Positions 7,183 through 16,682 are shown, counted from the first letter of the stretch. The stretch: DNA of 64,000 bases from an uncultured Clostridia bacterium (GCA_938045615.1 CALIBC010000007.1:12036-76035), one strand, 5' to 3'. Numbers and translations: made by a program. The notes: generated by a model from the letters alone, not told the origin.

Positions 7183-9879
7183 CTACTTCTTCCGCACTCC
7201 ATTCGCATCTTTCAGGTAAAAGAAATTCTTAACCCTGTTGTCCGTGTCTATCAATCCGTTGTACTGCACGGTCTGATATTCGTTTATGAGCGAACGCATC
7301 TTGCCGTCCTTTTCGTCAGGGTCATAGAGATTTCCTTTGCTGTCCATGCAGCCGATATCGGTGATGACAGGCATCTTCTTGTAAAGATCCATCAGATACT
7401 TGTCATACCCGCTCATCTTTCCTCCGATCGCCTTCATCATGTATGCCGACAGATAGTTGGCGCTGATGTTGACATTCTCTTTTTCTTTGATGTCGTAGTT
7501 TGCCCATATCATGAACGGCACCCTGTACTTTCTTTCTTCCCCCGTGAATTTCATCTCATTCTTGCCCGAGGAGTTGAAGAGTTCACTGTAAAAATCGTTT
7601 TCCACCCTCGGCTGATGATCCCCGAAGAAGACAAGCACCGTAGGTTCATCCACATTCTCGTAATACTTTATGAGATCTTTCAGTGCATCGTCCGACTTTT
7701 TCATCAGGTTGAGGAACTGTCCGGCTTCTTCCTGCTTGAGTGCATCGTCCTCTATGGATATGCCGGAATCCACGATACCCGACGAGTACAGATATCCGCC
7801 GTGATTTTGAATCGTGACGTTGAACATGTAGAACGGAAGCGCCCCGTTGTTTGCTTTTGCTTTTTCGTACTGCTGTTTCACTATATCGTAATCCTGCTTA
7901 TCGGATATGAAAGATCTTATCTTTTCCGGTTTATGCAGGTCTTCCATGGATATGTACTTGTCAAATCCCAGATTCGGATATGCGTTGTTTCTGTTGTAGG
8001 AATTGTTCATTCCCGGGTGAAACGCAATGTTGCCGCCGTATCCTCTCTGCTTGAGTTTCCACGTGAGCGAAGGCGTCATTGACTTTATCCTGTTGGTGTA
8101 AGGAACCGAGTGGAACGGCAGGTGCTGCATAGAGAAACCTGTAAGAAATTCAAATTCCGTGCACGCCGTACCGCCTCCGAATATGGATGTGTGCATCGTT
8201 CCCTTGATCGTATTCTTTTTGAGACTATGGAAGAACGGCATGTAGTCCTTGTTGGTCTTGAATTTGTTTATAAACTGCAAATCGGCGAAAGACTCATTCA
8301 TTATTCCGATGATATTCGGGGTTTTTCCGGTCGTGCCGCTCACCTTGCTTGCGGTGTCGGGTTCATACTTTTCCGCGATCCGGCGAACCCTCTCGGGCGA
8401 ATAGTTTTTCGGTTTCTCCACTATGGACATATTTATGGTCACTACAAACGATAAAGCATAGCCGTGCTTGTAGTAGTTGCTCTTTGGTCTGAAACTTGAG
8501 ACGCGCACGTTGTGATTTTCTATCACCGAGCTTGTGAAGAACACGTAGTTAAAGAGAAATCCCAGTCCCACCGCAACCGCCAGTGCAATCGTGCGTTTCT
8601 TCCATCCCAGTCCCTTGTTCGCTCTCAGTTTTATTGCCATGGCTATCCATATCACGGTCAGCATTATCGCCCACAGACTCGCCTTGTTAAAGCTCATGCT
8701 GTATCCGCCGGCAACCTCCATCCCGGTTCTCCAGTTTATTATATCCGTTGCGATAAGCGGAGCATCCCGGAACAGAAGCATCATGTAATTAGCAAATGCA
8801 AATCCAAACGCCGAGAGTGTGGTCAGTATGATGGTCGCCCTTGTCCTGTTGGTTATCACATAGAAGATCCACCAAACGACGGCTATTATGAATATGTTCA
8901 GCATGCCTTGGAAAGAAAACAAAAGTCCCAGCGTTTCAATTATGGACATGTCTGCTATCTTCGAGATTATATAATATGCCACAAGCGGCGTCAGAATAAA
9001 CATCCCCCGCAAAAGTGCGCGGTTCAGATCTACAGGGCTTCTTCTCCTTGTTCTGTTGATCTTCTCTTCGATTTTATCCACGGGCAGCGCCACAAATATG
9101 ATCGCCAGTATTATCACCGCTATGAAAATCGAGAAAAACGAATACTTAAAGTATCTGTAGCTCAAAGCGGCGAAAAGGTGCTCTCCGTTCAGTACTTTTT
9201 CACCGCCCGCATCGACCCGGACAAGATGGTTGGCGTCGTCTTTCTTTTCCGTCAGCAGTTTGACCGCAAACGGTTTTTTTGAAGATACATCCACCGACCT
9301 GACCTGTAGCTTGTATTTTTTCTTTTCTGTGAGGTTCAGCCACTTTCTGAACTTGGCGTTTCCTCTTTTGGTGACGATCTTGTTTCTGTTTGCCGCCGCA
9401 GAGTCCCTTACAAATGAAAATACCGTTGCCGAATTATGAACTATGAGCTTGGTTTGCAGTTCCGTTTTGGCAAGTTCTTTGTTCTTCGCATCAAGCAGCG
9501 AAACTATCACCTTGCCTTTTGCGTTGTAATTGCCCGCATTGGAAAAAAACATCTGCACTTTCGTGAGTTTGTCCTTCTCTGCGACAAATTCCTGTCTGAG
9601 AGTCACATTGCCTTTCATGTCAATGCTTCTCGAACCGCTCTGTTTGGCCAGATAGCGATCCATATCCGTTTTTACGAGCGCAGGATTTTCCCTGAGTTCA
9701 TACCTTTGTTCCTGCGTGGTTTTCGGCACTTTCATATCGTTTATGTACTTTCTGGAAACCATAAAGCTGTCCTTCTTGAATATGACAAAAGCCAGTGTCG
9801 TCAACAACACAATTGTCAAAACCACGGTTTTGATCAGATAGCACTTACGACAAGTGCTCTTTTTGGAAAAGTCGTCCAT
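7183..9879 (-). CDS. LTA-synthase/phosphoglycerol-transferase family membrane enzyme with an extra N-terminal domain
   Basis: The C-terminal half is an alkaline-phosphatase/sulfatase-fold extracytoplasmic domain of the LtaS type. The sequence shows the metal-site segment MNESFADL, the candidate nucleophile Thr571 in GGGTACTEF (aligned with the Thr of staphylococcal LtaS), GMNNSYNRN, and the FFGDHQPR metal motif. Such enzymes transfer glycerol phosphate from phosphatidylglycerol to polymers or glycolipids. The 898 residues exceed the usual 600-700: one membrane helix (about 17-37), then about 200 residues of predicted outside, beta-rich sequence, then a bundle of about five helices before the catalytic domain. 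The ATG at 9879 has AAGGAGAG upstream. The gene precedes uvrB closely. Its exact polymer substrate cannot be told from sequence. Confidence 0.88.
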   Translation of the reverse strand: MDDFSKKSTCRKCYLIKTVVLTIVLLTTLAFVIFKKDSFMVSRKYINDMKVPKTTQEQRYELRENPALVKTDMDRYLAKQSGSRSIDMKGNVTLRQEFVAEKDKLTKVQMFFSNAGNYNAKGKVIVSLLDAKNKELAKTELQTKLIVHNSATVFSFVRDSAAANRNKIVTKRGNAKFRKWLNLTEKKKYKLQVRSVDVSSKKPFAVKLLTEKKDDANHLVRVDAGGEKVLNGEHLFAALSYRYFKYSFFSIFIAVIILAIIFVALPVDKIEEKINRTRRRSPVDLNRALLRGMFILTPLVAYYIISKIADMSIIETLGLLFSFQGMLNIFIIAVVWWIFYVITNRTRATIILTTLSAFGFAFANYMMLLFRDAPLIATDIINWRTGMEVAGGYSMSFNKASLWAIMLTVIWIAMAIKLRANKGLGWKKRTIALAVAVGLGFLFNYVFFTSSVIENHNVRVSSFRPKSNYYKHGYALSFVVTINMSIVEKPKNYSPERVRRIAEKYEPDTASKVSGTTGKTPNIIGIMNESFADLQFINKFKTNKDYMPFFHSLKKNTIKGTMHTSIFGGGTACTEFEFLTGFSMQHLPFHSVPYTNRIKSMTPSLTWKLKQRGYGGNIAFHPGMNNSYNRNNAYPNLGFDKYISMEDLHKPEKIRSFISDKQDYDIVKQQYEKAKANNGALPFYMFNVTIQNHGGYLYSSGIVDSGISIEDDALKQEEAGQFLNLMKKSDDALKDLIKYYENVDEPTVLVFFGDHQPRVENDFYSELFNSSGKNEMKFTGEERKYRVPFMIWANYDIKEKENVNISANYLSAYMMKAIGGKMSGYDKYLMDLYKKMPVITDIGCMDSKGNLYDPDEKDGKMRSLINEYQTVQYNGLIDTDNRVKNFFYLKDANGVRKK

Positions 9880-10044
9880 TAAAAATCTCTCCTTAACTCT
9901 CCTTAATATTATTCAATATACATATCCTTTCGGAATCTCTTTCGATGCGGCGGAATTGGCTATATTGCGCTCTTTCCGCCCGGCGCCGTATAAACCGGCG
10001 CCCTCACAACGCTTCGGTCAGGCGCCCCATGGATTTGCCGGCTG
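9880..10044 (-). other. Intergenic region with a GC-rich hairpin
   Basis: Between folD and the LTA-synthase-like gene, a perfect 7-bp stem (GGCGCCG/CGGCGCC) with a 7-nt loop lies near 9981-10002. It is not followed by a T run on the minus strand, so it is not a typical terminator. The rest shows only the ribosome site of the downstream gene, in a duplicated TTAAGGAGAG. Confidence 0.5.
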
Positions 10045-10905
10045 TCAAAGCAGCCCGGCCGCCCGCTCCGCAGCTTTTATGACATGTTCTGCAAGTACCG
10101 ACGATGTGACTCCGCCGACACCGCCCGGAACCGGGCTTATATATGAAGCCACCTGCGAGACATTATCAAAATCGACATCACCGCATAGCTTCCCGAACTG
10201 ATCGACGTTTATTCCGACGTCAACGACGATGCTTCCGGGGCTTACCATATCCGCTGTTATCATATTTGCTTTCCCCGCCGCAGCGACTACTATGTCGGCT
10301 CTTGCGCACTCCTTCCGCAGATTCGCAGTCTTCGTGTGGCAGACGGTCACCGTTGCATTTTTCTTGAGCATGAGCATGGCCAAAGGCTTTCCCACCACCA
10401 TACTTCTTCCGACGATCGTTACATTTTTCCCTTTCAGATCCACATCATAACACTCAAGCATTTCCATCACCGCCCGAGCCGTGCACGGGGCAAAACCCGT
10501 CCCGTCGCCAACAAATACCCTGGATATGTTTACCGGGCTCATGCAGTCCACATCTTTTGCGGGATCTATCGCAGCCGCAACGGCGGTCTCATCAAGATGC
10601 CGGGGAAGCGGTCTGAATAACATTATCCCGTGCACCTTTGGATCCTCATTCATCTTCGAAACAGTCTCGACAAGCCCGTCCATGCCGATATTTTCGTCAA
10701 GCTCCGTGACCTTCATATCTATACCCACGCTCTCCATGCGCTTGCCGGCACCTTTTTCATATGCCATATCGTCGGCTCTTTGCCCCACTCTGACTATGTT
10801 CAGGACAGGTATTACCCCTATTTCTTCAAGCCGCTTGACCCGCTTGATCATCCTTTCCTTCATTGCGGCGTTGACTTGCGCACCTTTCATCAAAATTTTT
10901 GCCAT
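10045..10905 (-). CDS. folD: Bifunctional methylenetetrahydrofolate dehydrogenase/cyclohydrolase
   Basis: FolD interconverts 5,10-methylene-, methenyl- and 10-formyl-tetrahydrofolate in the cytosol, feeding purine and formyl-Met synthesis. Family motifs are present: YEKGAGKRMESVGI with the catalytic-type Lys, KDVDCMSP, the NADP loop VGRSMVVGKP, and the C-terminal PVPGGVGGVT. The ATG at 10905 gives 286 residues, the normal size, and has AGAGGAAG just upstream. A TTG at 10926 with AAAGGAGAG would add seven residues (MGKEEEK) and cannot be excluded. The gene follows the YitT gene on the same strand after 58 bp, probably one transcript. Confidence 0.95.
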   Translation of the reverse strand: MAKILMKGAQVNAAMKERMIKRVKRLEEIGVIPVLNIVRVGQRADDMAYEKGAGKRMESVGIDMKVTELDENIGMDGLVETVSKMNEDPKVHGIMLFRPLPRHLDETAVAAAIDPAKDVDCMSPVNISRVFVGDGTGFAPCTARAVMEMLECYDVDLKGKNVTIVGRSMVVGKPLAMLMLKKNATVTVCHTKTANLRKECARADIVVAAAGKANMITADMVSPGSIVVDVGINVDQFGKLCGDVDFDNVSQVASYISPVPGGVGGVTSSVLAEHVIKAAERAAGLL

Positions 10906-10963
10906 CTTTTCTTCCTCTTTGCCCAAGCTTCTCTCCTTTCAACTGCTCAATGCCCGTCCACCG

Positions 10964-11866
10964 TCAGTATCGCGGTCTCTTGTAAAAACGTCCCGAAAAG
11001 CGTTCTGTCTTCAAAACATTGACAAATGCTTTAGGATCGATGTCCTTTATTTCTTTCACTATCATATCTACCTGACTGCTCTCAACCACCGAATAAATCA
11101 TATTCTTCTTTTTCTCCAGAAAAAAGCCCTCGCCTTTGAACAGCGTGGCGTCGTGTCTGGTCATTATACTGATTTTGTCGTATACGGACTCAGGCATATC
11201 CGTTATGATTATAAGTGTATGCTTGTCGTATCTCTTGAACAGTTCGCCGTAGAGCTGCATAAGCACATACTGATATATTATGGAATACAGTGCCTTGTCC
11301 CAACCGAAGAAAAAACCGGCAAGTGCCAGAATAACTACGTTTCCGAGCAAAATATAATTCCACGTGTTTATTCCTCTCTTCTCGGAAAAATACACCGAAA
11401 GAAGATCCGTTCCACCGCTGCTTGTTCCGACCCAAAGGCACAGGAGTCCGGAAAGACCACTTGTGATGCCACCGAAAACCGCAACCAGAAGCACATCCGA
11501 GGTTATCGCAACGTGCGGCAGCATGTCTGTCAGAAGGCTCGACAGTACTACATAGTAAAGAGAGTATAACGTGAATTTTTTCCCCAAGCTCCTTATTCCC
11601 AGATATGTTGAAATAACATTGAGCGGCAGAAAGACCACAGAATACGGCACAAATATCCCGGCATATTTTGAAAACAGCCTCGTTACCATAAGCGCAACTC
11701 CGGAATAACCGCCCGGAAACAGGCCTCCGGCACTCACAAAGCTGTTGATGTTGAACGCACAAATTACTGCACCGAGTGTAACGCTCACTCCCCTGAGCAT
11801 TTCCCGCAGCACTTTTTCTCTTTTACTCAAAGGTATCCTCGGATCCCTTCTCTTTTTAAACGACAT
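10964..11866 (-). CDS. YitT family membrane protein (YitT_membrane + DUF2179)
   Basis: This 300-residue protein has about five to six hydrophobic segments in the first 200 residues, including the family-typical FPGGYSGVA and GTSSGGTDLLS stretches. A soluble C-terminal DUF2179-like domain (about 215-290) contains ITRHDATLF-type sequence. YitT proteins are widespread in Firmicutes, and their substrate is unknown. The ATG at 11866 is preceded by GGAGAGAGG; the longer frame from a TTG at 11884 lacks a site. Two plausible partners share the transcript direction (folD, LTA-synthase-like), but no functional link follows from that. Confidence 0.9.
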   Translation of the reverse strand: MSFKKRRDPRIPLSKREKVLREMLRGVSVTLGAVICAFNINSFVSAGGLFPGGYSGVALMVTRLFSKYAGIFVPYSVVFLPLNVISTYLGIRSLGKKFTLYSLYYVVLSSLLTDMLPHVAITSDVLLVAVFGGITSGLSGLLCLWVGTSSGGTDLLSVYFSEKRGINTWNYILLGNVVILALAGFFFGWDKALYSIIYQYVLMQLYGELFKRYDKHTLIIITDMPESVYDKISIMTRHDATLFKGEGFFLEKKKNMIYSVVESSQVDMIVKEIKDIDPKAFVNVLKTERFSGRFYKRPRY

Positions 11867-11955
11867 TTCCTCTCTCCAAATCAACGATAGCCACTCAACA
11901 ACCGGAGCGGCCTTGCAGACTTCTGCGACCTACGGTCATAAACGAAATCTTATCC

Positions 11956-11964
11956 ATTATATCA
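11956..11964 (-). promoter_or_regulatory. Extended -10 promoter for the YitT-folD unit
   Basis: TGATATAAT on the minus strand is an extended -10 (TGnTATAAT). The region 17 bp further upstream has no good -35 box. It lies about 90 bp before the YitT start and is oriented away from the NSS promoter. Confidence 0.5.
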
Positions 11965-12048
11965 CATCGATTGGCGTTTGCTTACCGTTTTTTATTGGAA
12001 TCGCACAATTTTCAAAGTGGCAATTTCCGATTATATTCTCTTTTGTGA

Positions 12049-12077
12049 TTGACACATAAAGTTCAGGCAAATATAAT
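12049..12077 (+). promoter_or_regulatory. Consensus sigma-A promoter of the NSS transporter
   Basis: TTGACA (12049-12054) and TATAAT (12072-12077) are separated by exactly 17 bp. Both boxes are perfect, about 33 bp before the ATG. The ribosome site GAGGAGGA lies at about 12097-12104. Confidence 0.92.
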
Positions 12078-12109
12078 GTTGTCGATTATATTTTTGAGGA
12101 GGATGTTTT

Positions 12110-13531
12110 ATGACAAATGATAACAAAGGCAAGTTCAGATCCCAGTTCGGATTTCTGATGGCCGCAATCGGAGTTGCTATAGGATTGGGGAATATTTGGG
12201 GTTTCCCGTATAAGATGGGAGCCAACGGCGGATTCGCTTTTCTTCTGATTTACGTTTTCATGGCTGTCTTTATAGGTTATCCTCTTCTCCTTGCCGAAAT
12301 CGCACTCGGGCGAAAAACCGGCAAGGCTGCCGTTGAGGCATTTCAATCGGCAAGCCCCAAATTTACGTTCGTGGGCGTTTTCGAAACCATGGTTCCTTTT
12401 CTGTTGCTTTGCTTCTACTGCGTTCTGGGCGGCGTGGTAATCAAATACGCCATAGCCAACTTCGGCGACATTGTCGGAGCTTCATTCGGAGTCAAAGGAA
12501 CGAAGAGTGACGTATTCTTCGGGAATTTTGTTTCAGATACCAAAATGACGGTGCTGTTCACTCTTTTGTTTCTTTTCCTCACATCTTATACAGTGTTCAG
12601 GGGTATCGAAAACGGTATCGAAAAGTTCTGCGCCTACGGTATGCCGCTGTTGTTCCTGATGCTTCTCATAACCGTGGTCAAGTGCTGCACGCTGCCACAC
12701 GGAATCGAGGGGATCAAATTCATGTTCAAACCGGACTTTAAAATTTTTGCCGGAACCGGCTGGTTCAAGGTCTTTGCAATGGCCGGTGGACAGATGTTCT
12801 TCTCCATTTCATTGGCATCGGGTGCATTGATAGCTTATGGGTCTTACATGAAGAAAGATGCCGATCTTGAAAAAAGTGCAATGCTGATTCCGTTCTTTGA
12901 TACGATTGCGGCACTGCTTGCGGGGCTTGCGGTGTTCCCTGCCGTTTTCTCCGCCAATCTTCCTCCAACAGGAGGCCCCGGGCTGCTGTTCGTTTCCCTG
13001 CAGACGGTTTTCAACTCGATGGGCAGCGTAGGTCCGATATTCGGCTTCATATTCTATCTGCTGGTTTTTGTGGCGGCGTTCTCATCGTCCATAGGCATGA
13101 TGGAGGGCGGCATCTCCGCGATCATGGATTCCCGCATCAAGCGCAATAAAGGCGCCAGCAGACCTCTGGTGGTTCTGGGTATCACCGTCACGACCATCAT
13201 AGGAAGCAGTCTGGTTGCGCTGGATCAACTCGGTGGAAATCAATCGATGTGGAAACCGTTCGGTCTGGGCAGCTGGCTCGACGTATTTGACCTGGGAGGT
13301 GAAGGTATACTGATGCCTTTGGGAGGTCTCATGACAGCAATTCTCTTCGGATGGGTTCGCAGAGGATTCCTCGACGATGAAATCCGTAGCAGTTCCACAT
13401 ACAAGAGCAAAGGATTTGTTCATTTCTGTCTGCGCTGGATAGCCCCTATATTTATGGCGTTTGTGGTGTTCGTTCAGATCAGCAATTTCTTCTTCTCAAA
13501 CACCGCATGGTACCGCGCATTGCTCGGATAA
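12110..13531 (+). CDS. Neurotransmitter:sodium symporter (NSS, LeuT-fold) family transporter
   Basis: The 473-residue integral membrane protein has 11-12 predicted helices and the family hallmark in helix 1, GLGNIWGFPYKMGANGG, where the unwound section of LeuT binds sodium and substrate. The usual IWRFPY Arg is a Gly here (IWGFPY). Bacterial members import amino acids, mostly tryptophan, leucine or other hydrophobic ones, driven by sodium; the substrate here is not predictable. It is a single-gene unit with a perfect promoter and a long terminator hairpin, and is one of the few plus-strand genes. Start chosen at the ATG with GAGGAGGA 6 bp upstream. Confidence 0.95.
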   Translation: MTNDNKGKFRSQFGFLMAAIGVAIGLGNIWGFPYKMGANGGFAFLLIYVFMAVFIGYPLLLAEIALGRKTGKAAVEAFQSASPKFTFVGVFETMVPFLLLCFYCVLGGVVIKYAIANFGDIVGASFGVKGTKSDVFFGNFVSDTKMTVLFTLLFLFLTSYTVFRGIENGIEKFCAYGMPLLFLMLLITVVKCCTLPHGIEGIKFMFKPDFKIFAGTGWFKVFAMAGGQMFFSISLASGALIAYGSYMKKDADLEKSAMLIPFFDTIAALLAGLAVFPAVFSANLPPTGGPGLLFVSLQTVFNSMGSVGPIFGFIFYLLVFVAAFSSSIGMMEGGISAIMDSRIKRNKGASRPLVVLGITVTTIIGSSLVALDQLGGNQSMWKPFGLGSWLDVFDLGGEGILMPLGGLMTAILFGWVRRGFLDDEIRSSSTYKSKGFVHFCLRWIAPIFMAFVVFVQISNFFFSNTAWYRALLG

Positions 13532-13535
13532 TTAA

Positions 13536-13604
13536 ACGGCAGTTTCATGCTTACACGATAAATCGGAATATCGTTACGATATGTATGAAACTGCCGTCTT
13601 TTAA
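13536..13604 (+). terminator. Terminator of the NSS gene (also facing recR)
   Basis: ACGGCAGTTTCAT at the left pairs with ATGAAACTGCCGT at the right in a 13-bp stem with a long internal loop, followed by TCTTTTAAT. The minus strand is also AT-rich after the stem, so it may serve both convergent genes. Confidence 0.8.
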
Positions 13605-13653
13605 TATCACGTACCGACATGATGCGTACATCATACTTCAATATGCGCCTCCG

Positions 13654-14256
13654 TCATATTTCGGTGCGTCCTTCCATAGCCTTAATGAGCGTGACCTCGT
13701 CCGCATATTCAAGGTCTCCCCCCACCGGTAACCCGTGGGCTATTCTTGTGACCCGTATTCCTGAATTATGCAGCAACCGTGAAATATACATCGCCGTGGC
13801 CTCACCCTCTATGTTCGGGTTTGTCGCCAATATCACTTCTGCGATTCCGGGATTTTCCCGTAGCCGTGTTATAAGGCTCTTGAGGTTTATATCTTCCGGT
13901 CCCATACCTTCCATGGGGGAGATGACCCCGTTGAGTACGTGGTACAGTCCCTTATATTCTCTTATTCTTTCCATCGCCATAACATCTTGCGGGCTTTCCA
14001 CGACGCATATTACGTTCCGGTCGCGATTTTTATCCTCACACACATGGCAGGGATCCTTGTCCGTCAGGTTCCCGCACACCGAGCAATATCTCATCGTCTT
14101 TTTCGCATCGTAAATAGACGACGCAAGCGCTTCCGCCTCACGATCGCTGACAGAAAGTATATGAAAAGCCAGTCTTTGAGCTGTTTTGTTTCCCACTCCC
14201 GGAAGTTTTGCAAGTTCTCCGATGAGCCTTCCAAACGGTTTTGGGAACTGATTCAT
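13654..14256 (-). CDS. recR: Recombination mediator RecR
   Basis: RecR works with RecO and RecF to load RecA on gapped DNA. The 200 residues show the N-terminal helix-hairpin-helix region (LAKLPGVGNKTAQRLAFH), a zinc finger (CSVCG with CHVC at about 57-72) and a Toprim domain (VVESPQDVMAME; ATNPNIEGEATA). Length is exactly typical. It is the third gene of the conserved dnaX-ybaB-recR cluster, starting 14 bp after the ybaB stop. Confidence 0.97.
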   Translation of the reverse strand: MNQFPKPFGRLIGELAKLPGVGNKTAQRLAFHILSVSDREAEALASSIYDAKKTMRYCSVCGNLTDKDPCHVCEDKNRDRNVICVVESPQDVMAMERIREYKGLYHVLNGVISPMEGMGPEDINLKSLITRLRENPGIAEVILATNPNIEGEATAMYISRLLHNSGIRVTRIAHGLPVGGDLEYADEVTLIKAMEGRTEI

Positions 14257-14270
14257 CTCTTCCCTCTTTC

Positions 14271-14633
14271 CTATAGCCCCGGAATGTTGAGTCCGCCGGT
14301 CAGTTTCTCATATTCACCGCCGGTCATCTCATCTATGCGGCGCATTCCTTCGTTTATGGCCGCCATGACAAGATCTTGCAGAGTTTCCACATCATCAGGA
14401 TCAACGACATCAGGATCTATCACAAGAGATTTAATTTCTCTCTTTCCGCTTATGACCGCCTTGACAACGCCTCCTCCGGCAGTAGTTTCGATCTCTTTTT
14501 CCTCAAGCTCCGCCTGCATCTTTTCCATCTCTTCCTGCATGGCCTGCATCCTGCGGATCTGCTCCATCTGACCTTTTCTGCCGCCTGCGGCACCTGTTTT
14601 AGGCCTCTTGCCCGCTTTCATTCCTCTACCCAT
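14271..14633 (-). CDS. YbaB/EbfC-family nucleoid-associated protein
   Basis: This small DNA-binding protein (120 residues) forms dimers that coat the nucleoid. The core from about residue 23 is typical: a long helix rich in Met, Glu and Gln (RRMQAMQEEMEKMQAELEE), then the strand pair with the VKAVISGKREIKSLVID motif and a C-terminal helix. The first 22 residues are Gly/Lys-rich and extra compared with the family. An ATG at about 14567 would give the shorter standard protein, but GGAGGATATAGAA stands before the ATG at 14633, so the long form is preferred. The position between dnaX and recR is the conserved one. Confidence 0.93.
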   Translation of the reverse strand: MGRGMKAGKRPKTGAAGGRKGQMEQIRRMQAMQEEMEKMQAELEEKEIETTAGGGVVKAVISGKREIKSLVIDPDVVDPDDVETLQDLVMAAINEGMRRIDEMTGGEYEKLTGGLNIPGL

Positions 14634-14738
14634 TTCTATATCCTCCGTATATTTTTCACTCTATTTGTGTGTCCTCAATATTGCGACATAAATAGTGCCA
14701 CAAGAGTTTTCGTTTGCATCTTTTTTGTCACGGAATGA

Positions 14739-16484
14739 TTATAAAATTTCTTCCGCACTATCCTTTACCTCAACCGGTATGCCGATTTCCCGAGAAGCTC
14801 TTTCCGCTATCGAGAGTATATCATCCTCAACCCGTTCTTCCGCTTTCGGTTCATCCTCGCCCGTCTTTACGACCATCTTCATCTTTCTGCCGACAAGTTC
14901 TTCCATGGCACCGCAGATATCCTCGGTCTTATCCCTCATACGCTTTTCAAACGCTTCGTTTATGCCCGACGCAACAACTTTGAATTCCACATCGTTCATG
15001 GCAGCCAAACTGAAGTTTTTCATTACACGCATAGATGCCTGTTCTCTGATAATCTTCTCGGACACAGCTTCCCATATGTCGTCCAGCTCCGCCTGAGTGT
15101 GTTCCGCTTCATTTCCCGGTGGCGTTTCCATGCCTTCTTCCTGCTCATTTTTCGGCGCCTTGTTCACGCCCTTTTCGGGCATATTTTCCGGCGCATCTTT
15201 TCCGTCCGTTTTCGGGAGTTTCCCATCAATCGATTCGGGGAGATTCCCGGCAACCGGTTCGATGGGATTTACGGTATCCGATTTTTGGGCCGGCGTTTGA
15301 GCACTCACAGACATCGACTTTTCCGCAGAATTGATCGAGAAAACATGTCTTTGGCGCTGCCCGGCCGCAGCACCCTCGGGCATCGCATCTACGTACTCCG
15401 TTTCCTCGGCTATTGCAACTATAGCAACTTCCATCAAGATTCTCGCCTGAGTCGAATACGTTGCATCATTTATGGCTTTTGCCAGTATCATTATGCTCCT
15501 GTTCAGCGTTGAAACACTAATCTCCTTGCTCTGCTCTTTGAGTTTTTCGATATTCTCCGTCGACATATTCAACATGTCCGCCGGGTCTTTTACAAACTTT
15601 ACGATCAAAAGGCTTCTGTAATATTCCATCCAGTCTTTCATGATGCACTTGACGTCTTTGCCGTCCCTAAGCGCAGTATCCAGAAGAAAAAACGCATCGG
15701 AAACTCTCATGTTTAGGATGTTGCCTGTGAGGCGCATATAAAAATCCTGCGAAACCGCACCCAGGTATTCAAGCACCGTTTCCCTGTCCATCTTCTCATC
15801 CCCACCGGAAAGACACTGCTCCAGCAGGCTGAGAGCATCCCTTACAGATCCGTCGGCGTTGGCTGCCAAAAGTGACAATGCCCCGTCCGTTGCCTCAACA
15901 CTCGCACTTTCGCAGATCTCACGCATTTTTATCGTTAGCTTGCGTGACGGCACCCTCTTGAAATCCAGTCTCATGCATCTTGACATTACGGTCTGCGGCA
16001 TCTTTTCCGGGTTTGTGGTAGCAAGTATGAACATCACATGTTCCGGCGGCTCCTCCAGAGTTTTTAAAAGTGCATTGTATCCTCCTTGCGAAAGCATATG
16101 CACTTCATCTATTATATATACTTTCTTTTTGCCTACGCTCGGCGGATAATTTACGCTTTCCCGCAATTCGCGTATATTGTCTACACCGTTGTTTGATGCT
16201 GCGTCGATTTCGATCACGTCCATAAATCCGCCTGCGCTTATCGCCTTGCAGTTTTCGCAGACGCCACATGGACGCTCGCCGCTCGCATTGCAATTTACGG
16301 CCTTTGCCAGTATCCTGGCGGTCGTCGTCTTTCCGGTACCGCGCGTTCCGCACAGCAAATAAGCGTGGCTGAGTGTGTTGCTCGCAATCTGGTGTTTCAA
16401 AATGCGCACTATGTGCTCCTGCCCGATCAGCTCCGAAAAAACTTCCGGTCTATATTTTCTGTACAATGATAGATAGTGACTCAT
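14739..16484 (-). CDS. dnaX: DNA polymerase III subunits gamma/tau
   Basis: DnaX is the clamp-loader ATPase of the replicase. Residues 1-360 hold the AAA+ module: Walker A GTRGTGKTT near 46-54, a zinc site (CNASGERPCGVCENC), Walker B IIDEVHML and the sensor-1 LATTNPEKMP. The remaining 220 residues are a linker rich in Pro, Glu and Lys (about 390-470) and a C-terminal domain. The total of 581 is in the usual range for Firmicutes. No obvious programmed slippage run was noticed. The gene starts 29 bp after the 3' end of the SRP RNA and is likely co-transcribed with it, with ybaB following after about 105 bp. Confidence 0.95.
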   Translation of the reverse strand: MSHYLSLYRKYRPEVFSELIGQEHIVRILKHQIASNTLSHAYLLCGTRGTGKTTTARILAKAVNCNASGERPCGVCENCKAISAGGFMDVIEIDAASNNGVDNIRELRESVNYPPSVGKKKVYIIDEVHMLSQGGYNALLKTLEEPPEHVMFILATTNPEKMPQTVMSRCMRLDFKRVPSRKLTIKMREICESASVEATDGALSLLAANADGSVRDALSLLEQCLSGGDEKMDRETVLEYLGAVSQDFYMRLTGNILNMRVSDAFFLLDTALRDGKDVKCIMKDWMEYYRSLLIVKFVKDPADMLNMSTENIEKLKEQSKEISVSTLNRSIMILAKAINDATYSTQARILMEVAIVAIAEETEYVDAMPEGAAAGQRQRHVFSINSAEKSMSVSAQTPAQKSDTVNPIEPVAGNLPESIDGKLPKTDGKDAPENMPEKGVNKAPKNEQEEGMETPPGNEAEHTQAELDDIWEAVSEKIIREQASMRVMKNFSLAAMNDVEFKVVASGINEAFEKRMRDKTEDICGAMEELVGRKMKMVVKTGEDEPKAEERVEDDILSIAERASREIGIPVEVKDSAEEIL

Positions 16485-16512
16485 ACGATGATCTTATCCT
16501 TACCGACAAAAT

Positions 16513-16676
16513 GAAATGCCCTTTGACAGCTCCGCACAATTCCGGAAAAGGCTTATCCGCGGCACATAAGAACTTCCGCTTATTGCTGCTTCCTTCCGGA
16601 CCTGACAAGGTTCACGGCATCCTATTGCGCAGGACCCAAACCAAAACGGGCGAAGCTGTCAAAGGACATTTCGGCT
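16513..16676 (-). ncRNA. ffs: Signal recognition particle RNA (4.5S/scRNA type)
   Basis: The strongly conserved domain-IV hairpin is present at about 16585-16606 (minus strand GTCAGGTCCGGAAGGAAGCAG). The outer ends pair: GAAATGTCCTTTGACAGCT at the 5' end against AGCTGTCAAAGG plus CATTTC at the 3' end, giving an RNA of about 160 nt, between the small and large bacterial SRP classes. The 5' end is placed by the promoter; the 3' end is set by the helix and is approximate. No terminator separates it from dnaX, so the 3' end is probably made by processing. Confidence 0.93.
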
Positions 16677-16682
16677 CACTTA

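Noticed and set aside
9981..10002. Terminator for folD
   Set aside because: The stem is perfect but no T run follows on the minus strand.
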